Origin: DASUZD01 sp036377055
Lineage (GTDB): Bacteria; Actinomycetota; Thermoleophilia; Gaiellales; Gaiellaceae
Direction: 5' to 3'
Assembly: GCA_036377055.1 (NCBI GenBank)
Contig: DASUZD010000283.1
Coordinates: 1-11,876 of the forward strand
Length of the DNA stretch: 11,876 nucleotides
The position numbers were made by a program, and so were the translations under genes. Under the pieces are notes generated by a model. That model saw nothing but the letters and a program-made list of their open reading frames with translations, ran no database searches and was not told where the DNA came from. Positions 1-5,332 of this stretch are shown in pieces; the stretch's first letter is position 1; the number at the start of each line of letters is the position of its first letter.

Positions 1-87
1 GTGACCGCAGACGGCGGCGGGCCCGTCTACTACCAGGAGCAGGTGCTGGGAACTGTGCCGCGCTCGACGTTCGGAGCCGGCTTCTAG
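1..87 (+). CDS. C-terminal end of an unrecognised protein (partial)
   Basis: Frame 1 is open from the first base of the window and stops at TAG 85-87, giving 28 residues that end ...VPRSTFGAGF. The gene begins upstream of the window. The tail has Gly-rich and Tyr-Tyr-Gln segments but no motif I can assign to a family. I prefer frame 1 because it ends just before the strong hairpin at 96-132 and because frame 2 has a stop at once; frame 3 also stays open past here, so the frame choice is not certain. No function is proposed. Confidence 0.45.
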   Translation: MTADGGGPVYYQEQVLGTVPRSTFGAGF

Positions 88-95
88 CGCACTCC

Positions 96-132
96 GCGGG
101 AGGGTCGCGCCACTCGGTAGCGACCCTCCCGC
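96..132 (+). terminator. Perfect 13-bp hairpin after the partial gene
   Basis: Arms GCGGGAGGGTCGC (96-108) and GCGACCCTCCCGC (120-132) are exactly complementary around an 11-nt loop. It begins 8 nt after the stop at 85-87, so it probably ends that transcript. There is no T-run after it (the following bases are TACCTACAAT), so it is not a textbook intrinsic terminator. It also ends only 4 nt before the -10 box of the next gene, covering the position of a -35 element, so it may instead be an operator. Confidence 0.5.
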
Positions 133-136
133 TACC

Positions 137-151
137 TACAATTAGGTTGTG
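137..151 (+). promoter_or_regulatory. Leaderless-type promoter: TACAAT 6 nt before a GTG start
   Basis: TACAAT (137-142) fits the TANNNT -10 consensus. Six bases separate it from GTG at 149-151, so transcription would begin at or next to the start codon. No Shine-Dalgarno sequence is present between the -10 and the GTG. A second GTG follows directly (152-154), but the 149 GTG fits leaderless spacing best. The would-be -35 region lies inside the hairpin 96-132. Confidence 0.6.
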
Positions 152-3097
152 GTGGAGCGGAAGCTGGCGACCGTCCTCTTCGTCGATCTCGTCGAGTCGA
201 CGGAGCTCGTGTCGGCGAACGATCCGGAGATCGTGCGCCGGCGGGTGACGCGCTTCTTCGAGCACGTGTCGCGCTGCATCGTCACCCACGGGGGAACGGT
301 CGAGAAGTTCGCAGGCGACGCCGTGATGGCGGCCTTCGGGATCCCGCGCGCGCACGAGGACGACGCCGAGCGGGCGATCCGGGCTGCGCTCGGGATCATG
401 GAGTCGGTCGCGGACCTCGAGCTCGAGGTGCGGATCGGCGTCGAAGCGGGCGAGGTCGTCGCCGACGACACCGACTCGACCTTCGCGACGGGCGAGGCCG
501 TGAATATCGCTGCGCGGCTCCAGCAGATCGCCGCGCCCGGCCAGATCCTCGTCGGCCCCGGCGCCTATCGGCTCACGGTCGGCTCGGTCGAGACGGAGGA
601 CATGGGGCCGCTCGAGCTGAAGGGGCGGCGTGCGCCGGTCTGGGCGTGGCGCGCCGTCGCTGCGGTCGAGCGGCCTGCGTGGCCGCGCGCCTTCGAAGCG
701 CCGCTCGTCGGCCGCGACGCGGAGCTCGACCTGCTCGCGAACACGTTCGAGCGGACCCAGCGCGACCGGCGGGCGCACCTCTTCACGATCTACGGCGACC
801 CCGGCGTCGGAAAGAGCCGACTCGCGCGCGAGTTCGTCGCCGGCCTCGACGGCGCCACGATCCTCGCGGGCCGCGCGCTTCCGTACGGCGAAGGCGTCAC
901 GTACTGGCCGCTCGCCGAGATGGTCAAGGCGGCGGCCGGGATCGCCGACGACGACCCGACCGACGAGGCGCTCGAGAAGCTCCGCGCGACCTGCGAGATC
1001 GAGGCCGTCGCGGATCTCCTCGGGCTCGCCTCAGGGATTCTCGCGGCCGTCGAGGGCGAGCGGAGCCGCGAGGAGCTCGCCTGGGCCGCGCGCGCGTGGG
1101 CCGAGAAGCTCGCGCAGGCGCAGCCACTCGTGCTCGTGTTCGAGGACATCCACTGGGCGGAAGACCCGCTCCTCGATCTCGTCGAGCACCTCGCGGCGTG
1201 GGTCCGCGACGCTCCGCTCCTGATCCTCTGCCTCGCGCGTCCCGAGCTGCTGGACGTGCGCCCGGGCTGGAGCGGCGGGCGGGTCCGCGCGACGGCGATC
1301 GAGCTCGAGCCGCTCGCGCACGCCGACAGCGAAGAGCTCGCCGACGCGCTGCTCGCCGAGCACTCGCTCGACGAGGCGGTCCGGGAGGCCGTGCTCGAGA
1401 AGGCCGAGGGCAACCCGCTCTTCGTCGAGGAGACGATCCGGATGCTCGTCGAGGAGGACGGGCGCGCGCCGGACGTGATCCCGGACACGCTCCAGGCGCT
1501 GATCGCCGCTCGGATCGACGGGCTGCCCGACCCGCAGAAGACGCTGCTCCAGCGCGCGTCCGTGATGGGCCGCGTCTTCTGGCCTGGCGCGATCGAGGCG
1601 CTCGCTCCGGAGCTCGACGACCTGGAGCGGCTCCTCGACGACCTGCTCCTTCGCGAGTTCGTCCTCGAAGAGCGGCGGTCGACGATCAGCGGTGAGCATG
1701 CCTACCGCTTCAAGCACGTCCTGATCCGCGAGGTCGCGTATTCGAGCCTCTCGAAGTCGTCCCGGGCCGAGCTGCACGAGCGCTTCGCGGGGTGGCTCCG
1801 AGAACGGGCCGGCGACGAGATGATCGAGATTCGCGCGTACCACCTCCACGAGGCGTGCGGCCTGCACTACGAGCTCGAGGGCTCGTGCCCGCCCGAGCTG
1901 TCGCAGGAGGCCGCCTCGGCGCTCGAAGCAGCCGGTCGCCGCGCGCTCTCGCGCGAGAGCTTCACGAGCGCGCGCCGGCTGCTCGTCGACGCGCTCGAGC
2001 TCCAGCCGACACTCGAGCGGCGCTACTTCGCCGCGCGTGCCGCGCTTCGCCTGGCCGACTTCTCCGCAGTGCTCGTCGAGATGGAGGAGGTGCGTGCGAG
2101 AGCCGAGGAAGCTGGCGACCGCGGCCTCCAGGCGCAAGCGCTGACGGCGCTCGCCGAGGCGACGCTCTACCACGACTCCGACGCGTCGCGCGCGCTCGAG
2201 CTGGCGGAGGCCGCGCTCGACCACTTGCGCGACGAGACCCACCCCGTGGCTCACTTCGAGGCGCTGATCGCACGGTCGCACGTCGCTTCGTGGCAGGCCG
2301 ACTTCGACGGGATGCTGCGCAACCTCGAGCAGGCGCTCGCCGTCGCGGTCGCGGCCGACAGGAAGGATCTCGAGACGTACGCCGCGCAAGGCCTCGCCGG
2401 TGCGTACATCCGAGAGCTGGAGCTCGACCGCGCCGAAAGGCTGATCGAGCGCGCGCTCGAGCTCGCCGGGGAGAGCGGGAGCGTGCGCGCCCGGGCGGCG
2501 GCGCTCGCGCAGTCCGGCTCGCTCCACCTCATCCGCGAGGAGCGCGAGGAGGCCGAGGTCGACTACGCCGAGGCCGTGCGGCTCTACGAGGAGATCGCCG
2601 ACGCGCAGGCGCTCGGCCGCACGAAGATGATGCTGGGCCGCGTCTCCGAGCTTCAAGGCGACACCAAGGCGGCGGAGCGGCTGATGCGCGAGTCGATCCG
2701 CATCCTGAGACCACTCGGCGAGCGAGGGTTTCTCTGCGAGGCCCAGCGGCGGCTCGCGCAGCTGCTCATCGGCCGCGGCCACCTCGAGGAGGCGGAGGCG
2801 CTCGCACTCAGTGCCCGCGACACGGTCGGTCCGGAGGACGTCGCGTCGCTGATCTCGACGACGATGGTGCTCGGGATCGTGCGCGCCGCGCAGGGCCGCG
2901 ACGCCGAGGCCGAGGCTTTGCTACACGAGGCGCTCGCCGCGTCGAACGGCTCGAAGCTCTTCGCGATCGAGCCGCTGAAGACGCTCGCTCAGTTCCTGCG
3001 CGACCGCGGCCGCCCCGAGGACGCCGCGCCGTTCGAGGAGCGCTGGGCCGAGCTCTCGCCGGCCGAGGCGAAGAGCGTTGCACCCACGGCCAACTGA
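149..3097 (+). CDS. Class III cyclase domain / STAND-type ATPase / TPR-like signalling protein
   Basis: A 982-aa cytoplasmic multidomain protein with no signal peptide or membrane segment. Residues about 5-170 are a class III nucleotide cyclase homology domain: metal-binding Asp13 (in FVDLVEST) and Asp57 (in KFAGDAVMAAFG), the substrate-contacting Lys53, and the VNIAARL segment with Asn119 and Arg123. A linker leads to a MalT/STAND-like ATPase with PLVGRD at 185-190, Walker A GDPGVGKS at 216-223 and a Walker B-like LVFEDIHWAED near 328-339. Residues about 600-975 are Ala/Leu/Glu-rich helical repeats typical of TPR. In this widespread family the cyclase domain may make cAMP or may have become regulatory. 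By hand alignment the position that usually holds the adenine-selecting Asp or Thr is Phe112, so cyclase activity is uncertain. Start GTG 149 is chosen from the leaderless promoter. It is a single gene; a separate promoter lies ahead of the next gene. Confidence 0.93.
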   Translation: MVERKLATVLFVDLVESTELVSANDPEIVRRRVTRFFEHVSRCIVTHGGTVEKFAGDAVMAAFGIPRAHEDDAERAIRAALGIMESVADLELEVRIGVEAGEVVADDTDSTFATGEAVNIAARLQQIAAPGQILVGPGAYRLTVGSVETEDMGPLELKGRRAPVWAWRAVAAVERPAWPRAFEAPLVGRDAELDLLANTFERTQRDRRAHLFTIYGDPGVGKSRLAREFVAGLDGATILAGRALPYGEGVTYWPLAEMVKAAAGIADDDPTDEALEKLRATCEIEAVADLLGLASGILAAVEGERSREELAWAARAWAEKLAQAQPLVLVFEDIHWAEDPLLDLVEHLAAWVRDAPLLILCLARPELLDVRPGWSGGRVRATAIELEPLAHADSEELADALLAEHSLDEAVREAVLEKAEGNPLFVEETIRMLVEEDGRAPDVIPDTLQALIAARIDGLPDPQKTLLQRASVMGRVFWPGAIEALAPELDDLERLLDDLLLREFVLEERRSTISGEHAYRFKHVLIREVAYSSLSKSSRAELHERFAGWLRERAGDEMIEIRAYHLHEACGLHYELEGSCPPELSQEAASALEAAGRRALSRESFTSARRLLVDALELQPTLERRYFAARAALRLADFSAVLVEMEEVRARAEEAGDRGLQAQALTALAEATLYHDSDASRALELAEAALDHLRDETHPVAHFEALIARSHVASWQADFDGMLRNLEQALAVAVAADRKDLETYAAQGLAGAYIRELELDRAERLIERALELAGESGSVRARAAALAQSGSLHLIREEREEAEVDYAEAVRLYEEIADAQALGRTKMMLGRVSELQGDTKAAERLMRESIRILRPLGERGFLCEAQRRLAQLLIGRGHLEEAEALALSARDTVGPEDVASLISTTMVLGIVRAAQGRDAEAEALLHEALAASNGSKLFAIEPLKTLAQFLRDRGRPEDAAPFEERWAELSPAEAKSVAPTAN

Positions 3098-3105
3098 CTC
3101 TGGTC

Positions 3106-3134
3106 TTGTCTTCTCGCTGACTCGTTAGTAGCTT
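3106..3134 (+). promoter_or_regulatory. Possible sigma-70-type promoter for the holin-like gene
   Basis: TTGTCT (3106-3111) and TAGCTT (3129-3134) are separated by 17 bp, matching -35 and -10 elements at 4/6 and TANNNT respectively. Transcription would begin near 3141, leaving a leader of about 29 nt that includes the strong Shine-Dalgarno sequence AGGAGGG (3159-3165) 4 nt before the ATG. Prediction from sequence only. Confidence 0.4.
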
Positions 3135-3169
3135 CCAACGCGAACTGCGGTCGATCAGAGGAGGGTCCA

Positions 3170-3487
3170 ATGAGGCTCGAGACGCTTGCACTGATCGGGA
3201 GCGCCCCAAGCGTTCCCGGCGGAGGGTTCTGGTCAAAGGGCAAGCTGGCATTGCTCCGCGCTCTACGGACGTTTCTCCAGGGAGTTGCAGCAGCCTTTCC
3301 GGCGTCGGGCGCCGGCCAGGCGATCTTCGACGCGTCGTACTGGCGCACGCTGGGGTATTCCGTCCTCGCTGCGGCGATCACGGCACTTGCGTCATTCATC
3401 CAGAACGTTGCGAACTTCCTTCCGGACGACCCGACGCAGACGCCCGCCCCCGCGCCCCCGGCACCCGCGCCGCAGCCCGGAGGCTAG
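3170..3487 (+). CDS. Small holin-like membrane protein (r1t-holin type), Pro-rich tail
   Basis: A 105-aa protein starting at ATG 3170 behind AGGAGGG (3159-3165). After a Gly/Pro-containing N-terminus, residues about 26-52 (LALLRALRTFLQGVAAAFPA and following) and about 60-85 (LGYSVLAAAITALASFIQ and following) form two hydrophobic segments, followed by a Pro/Ala tail (about 88-105) with a PAPAPPAPAP pattern. The Arg-Ala-x-x-Thr-Phe-x-Gln start of segment one, the short Asp-containing turn with Trp, and the Leu/Ala/Ser-rich second segment resemble r1t-type phage holins and their chromosomal relatives in Actinobacteria. No lysin, phage gene or integrase is near, so an export or lysis role is not shown; it may be a domesticated membrane protein. 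It ends 1 bp from the stop of the convergent gene at 3489. Confidence 0.7.
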   Translation: MRLETLALIGSAPSVPGGGFWSKGKLALLRALRTFLQGVAAAFPASGAGQAIFDASYWRTLGYSVLAAAITALASFIQNVANFLPDDPTQTPAPAPPAPAPQPGG

Positions 3488-3488
3488 G

Positions 3489-4304
3489 TCACCGGCCATC
3501 GAGCGCGGCCCGGATTGCCTGACTCGACTCCTCGTCGGGCGATTCGCTGATCACCGTCGCCAGTCGGTCAAACCGCGCGAGCGCCTCCCCCAGCGGCTCC
3601 GCTCGGAGCGTTCCCTCGCCGTACGGAAGGTGCTTCGTCTCGTTCCTGTTCGCGAACTGGATGTCGCTGAAGTGGACGTGGAACGGTGCGCCTGGCGGCA
3701 TGACGGCGTCGGCGCTGGCAAGGACGTGGGCGAACGGCTCGACGCTCGTGAAGGCGCCGTCGGAGGTCGCGTGCATGTGCGCGAAGTCGAGGACGGGGCG
3801 GACCCAGCCGCAGCGGCGCGAGATCTCGACGACGTCCTCGGCGCTGCCCAGCTCGCGGACGCGACCCATCACCTCGATCCCGAACGGAACCGCCCGGTCT
3901 TTCTTTTCCAGTCGCGCGCGAAGCTCCCCGAGCTGCTCGCAGACGGAGTCGATCGCCTCCTCGCGCGTGCGGCCGAGCAGGAACCCGGGATGGAAGACGA
4001 CGACCTCGGCGCCCGCCGCCTTGGCGATCCCGGCCGAGTGGTCGAGCATCCCGACGGCCATGTTGAGCTTCTTCCCGCGCTCGGCGTGGCCCATGAACCC
4101 CGCGATGGGCGCGTGCACGGAAAGCGCGATCCCGTGCTCCCGCGCGAGCTCGCCCAGCCGCGCCGCAAAGTCGTAGTCCATCCAGAACTTGCCTTCGAAG
4201 TCGATCTCGCAGGCGGAGTAGCCGCGTTCGAGCAGGAGCTCGATCGCCTCCTCGGGGCTCTCCCTCGAGGGAATCCGCGCCGGCCCGAACTTCAGCTCGC
4301 CCAT
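3489..4304 (-). CDS. TIM-barrel protein of the endonuclease IV / xylose isomerase-like superfamily
   Basis: A 271-aa protein with the fold of AP endonuclease 2 and sugar-phosphate isomerases. N-terminal FGPARIP and EIDFEGKFWM resemble endonuclease IV. Candidate metal ligands fall in the order seen in E. coli Nfo: His64 (SVHAP), His105 (FHPG), Glu144 (GIEVMG), Asp173 and His176 (LDFAHMH), His211 (HVHFSD), His225 (in ETKHLPYGEG) and Glu254 (ISESP). Where Nfo has Asp-x-His near the end, this protein has Thr223-Lys-His225, so one ligand of the usual trinuclear site is missing. It may therefore be a DNA repair enzyme variant or a metal-dependent sugar isomerase/epimerase; the set of ligands favours the endonuclease IV side. 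Start ATG (complement of 4302-4304) has no Shine-Dalgarno but has TAGCGT 7 nt upstream. Confidence 0.85.
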   Translation of the reverse strand: MGELKFGPARIPSRESPEEAIELLLERGYSACEIDFEGKFWMDYDFAARLGELAREHGIALSVHAPIAGFMGHAERGKKLNMAVGMLDHSAGIAKAAGAEVVVFHPGFLLGRTREEAIDSVCEQLGELRARLEKKDRAVPFGIEVMGRVRELGSAEDVVEISRRCGWVRPVLDFAHMHATSDGAFTSVEPFAHVLASADAVMPPGAPFHVHFSDIQFANRNETKHLPYGEGTLRAEPLGEALARFDRLATVISESPDEESSQAIRAALDGR

Positions 4305-4311
4305 CGGCGTG

Positions 4312-4317
4312 ACGCTA
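4312..4317 (-). promoter_or_regulatory. Leaderless-type -10 box TAGCGT for the TIM-barrel gene
   Basis: On the minus strand TAGCGT (complement of 4312-4317) lies 7 nt before ATG 4304-4302. There is no ribosome binding site in the gap. The odd palindrome at 4328-4344 begins 10 bp upstream of this box, in the -35 zone. Confidence 0.45.
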
Positions 4318-4327
4318 TCGGACTGGG

Positions 4328-4344
4328 CCGGGGTCAGACCCCGG
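4328..4344. repeat. 17-bp odd palindrome between divergent genes
   Basis: CCGGGGTC (4328-4335) and GACCCCGG (4337-4344) are exact reverse complements around a single A. It sits between the divergent start codons at 4304 and 4404, 10 bp upstream of the minus-strand -10 box. It could be a repressor site or a single copy of a short dispersed palindrome; one copy in this window cannot tell. Confidence 0.5.
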
Positions 4345-4390
4345 ACGTGGCCGCGGCGGACGGTTCGCGCGCTCCGTCCGATCCCGTTCC

Positions 4391-4396
4391 TAGCCT
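4391..4396 (+). promoter_or_regulatory. Leaderless-type -10 box TAGCCT for the 80-aa gene
   Basis: TAGCCT (4391-4396) is followed by 7 nt and then ATG 4404. The gap (GTTCTCC) has no Shine-Dalgarno sequence. No convincing -35 hexamer is visible 16-18 bp upstream. Confidence 0.45.
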
Positions 4397-4403
4397 GTTC
4401 TCC

Positions 4404-4646
4404 ATGGCAAAGCGGCCGTCACGGATCGATCTTCTCGAGCTCGACATCGACCTTCGGCTGTCCGACCTCTGGCGCGAGGCGGCGGACATCGCAGACTGGA
4501 ACCTCGAGGTCGTCGCCGCGTTCATGCGCGCCGCCTACGGCAAGGGCTACTGCGATGCGCTGACCGAGGACTCGCCGGGGTCGCTCTGCCACGATCACGG
4601 CTACCGAATCCCCGGCCGCCGGCCAGCGCCGTCCCGCGAAGCCTGA
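4404..4646 (+). CDS. Small Cys/His-containing protein of unknown function (80 aa)
   Basis: I do not recognise a named family. The 80-aa product starts at ATG 4404 (MAKRPSRIDLLELDIDLRL) and ends at TGA 4644-4646. Residues about 8-56 look alpha-helical and acidic (DLWREAADIADW, then EVVAAFMRAAYGKGY), and the C-terminal part carries Cys50, Cys62, His63 and His65 in a CHDHGYRIP context that could bind a metal. The tail is basic and Pro-rich. Coding evidence is the third-position G/C bias, a leaderless-type -10 box 7 nt before the ATG, and a start in an intergenic space divergent from the TIM-barrel gene. A longer open frame runs through upstream genes in this frame, but that extension is a shadow of the opposite-strand gene. 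Confidence 0.75.
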   Translation: MAKRPSRIDLLELDIDLRLSDLWREAADIADWNLEVVAAFMRAAYGKGYCDALTEDSPGSLCHDHGYRIPGRRPAPSREA

Positions 4647-4935
4647 CCCGCGCGCTCGCTTCGGCTGGTCGCCGTCGGTGTGGCGCGTGGGGAGTCAAGC
4701 TCCTTCTATGACTTAGTGGCTCAGAGCCACAAGCGCCGCTCGCTGTCGGAGACCGCTGCGCTCGGCCGCCGGAGCCGGGCTCCGCCCGGCGGGAGGCTGA
4801 CCACGGCGAGGCAGCGTCGGCACAAGACCGCGAGCCGCCGGCTCCGCCAACTCGTGAGCTAAGCAGCGGCCCGAAAGGAGGGGGCTCGTGGGGGAACCAG
4901 GGGTTCCCCCACGGAACGAGGGATAAAATCCCGAC
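4647..4935. other. 289-bp intergenic region: repeat copy A and ccmE promoter
   Basis: I see no gene here. From about 4648 the sequence (GCGCGCTCGCTTCGG and onward) shows patchy similarity to the left interior of the element at 9156-9484. A 7-bp hairpin GTGGCTC-A-GAGCCAC lies at 4716-4730. The well conserved repeat block follows at 4768-4913, and the ccmE -10 box is at 4924-4929. A short open frame at 4680-4862 lies within the repeat and is not credible as a gene. Confidence 0.6.
4768..4913 (+). repeat. Repeat copy A: 146-nt structured block shared with 9338-9484
   Basis: Hand alignment with 9338-9484 shows near-identical stretches in the same order and spacing: 30 nt at 4768-4797 versus 9338-9367 (1 mismatch), 17 nt at 4835-4851 versus 9406-9422 (identical), and 37 nt at 4877-4913 versus 9448-9484 (2 mismatches), with diverged stretches between. 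Internal structures are GCCGGGC-TCC-GCCCGGC (4774-4790), the 9-bp inverted pair CGGAGCCGG (4770-4778) and CCGGCTCCG (4838-4846), and a terminal palindrome with arms CGTGGGGGAACC (4887-4898) and GGTTCCCCCACG (4902-4913) around AGG. It lies between a gene stop and the ccmE promoter. Confidence 0.85.
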
Positions 4936-4938
4936 GTG
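4924..4938 (+). promoter_or_regulatory. Leaderless-type promoter: TAAAAT 6 nt before ccmE GTG
   Basis: TAAAAT (4924-4929) is followed by six bases and GTG 4936-4938, with no Shine-Dalgarno sequence. The terminal palindrome of repeat copy A (4887-4913) ends 10 bp upstream, so the repeat supplies the -35 region of the ccm operon. Confidence 0.6.
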
Positions 4939-5328
4939 GCCAGGAAGCGAAGCCCGGCGCGGCTCGTCGTCGCGCTCTCGGTCGCGGCCGTTCTCGCCGT
5001 CTTCCTGATCTACACAGCGATCGCGGGCGGCACGCCGTCGCTCCGGCCGAGCCAGCTCGCGGGTCACACAGGGCGCGTCTCGCTCACCGGGATGGTCGTG
5101 GGACGCGTCACCGGCGACGCGCACCAGACGCGCGGGCTGCGGTTCACGCTTCGTGACAGAAACGGCAAGGCGACCGTGCCGGTCGTCTACCGCGGCTCGG
5201 TTCCGGACCTCTTCCGGAGCGGCCGCGACGTCATGATCGACGGGCGCCTGAAGAACGGCGTCTTCGTCGCGTACCCGGGCACGCTCGTGACGAAGTGCCC
5301 CTCGAAGTACTCCCCGAAGAAGAGCTAG
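4936..5328 (+). CDS. ccmE: Cytochrome c maturation haem chaperone CcmE, Cys-type
   Basis: A 130-aa protein with one N-terminal membrane anchor (about 9-30, RLVVALSVAAVLAVFLIYTA) and an OB-fold domain facing the cell exterior, which in System I holds haem covalently and passes it to CcmF. Family marks are SVPDLFRSGRDVMIDGRL (88-105), matching the VPDLFREGQ..EGR motif, and the C-terminal ligand motif. The usual haem-binding His of the HxxxY motif is replaced: the sequence is Cys121-Pro-Ser-Lys-Tyr125, the CxxxY form known from Desulfovibrio and archaea. The start is GTG 4936, chosen from the -10 box 6 nt upstream. The stop lies 4 nt before the ccmF start, so the two are co-transcribed and probably coupled. 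Confidence 0.92.
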   Translation: MARKRSPARLVVALSVAAVLAVFLIYTAIAGGTPSLRPSQLAGHTGRVSLTGMVVGRVTGDAHQTRGLRFTLRDRNGKATVPVVYRGSVPDLFRSGRDVMIDGRLKNGVFVAYPGTLVTKCPSKYSPKKS

Positions 5329-5332
5329 CCGC

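Noticed and set aside
1031..2782. 583-aa open frame on the minus strand opposite the cyclase gene
   Set aside because: Shadow of the + strand gene in high-GC DNA: rich in Arg/Leu/Glu, no domain recognisable, and the + strand frame has clear motifs.
3285..4646. 453-aa + strand open frame over the TIM-barrel gene
   Set aside because: Only its last 80 codons, from ATG 4404, look like a gene; the rest is antisense to the TIM-barrel gene and Arg/Pro-rich.
4680..4862. 60-aa open frame in repeat copy A
   Set aside because: Lies in the repeat and its hairpins, with no ribosome binding site; the shared repeat accounts for it.
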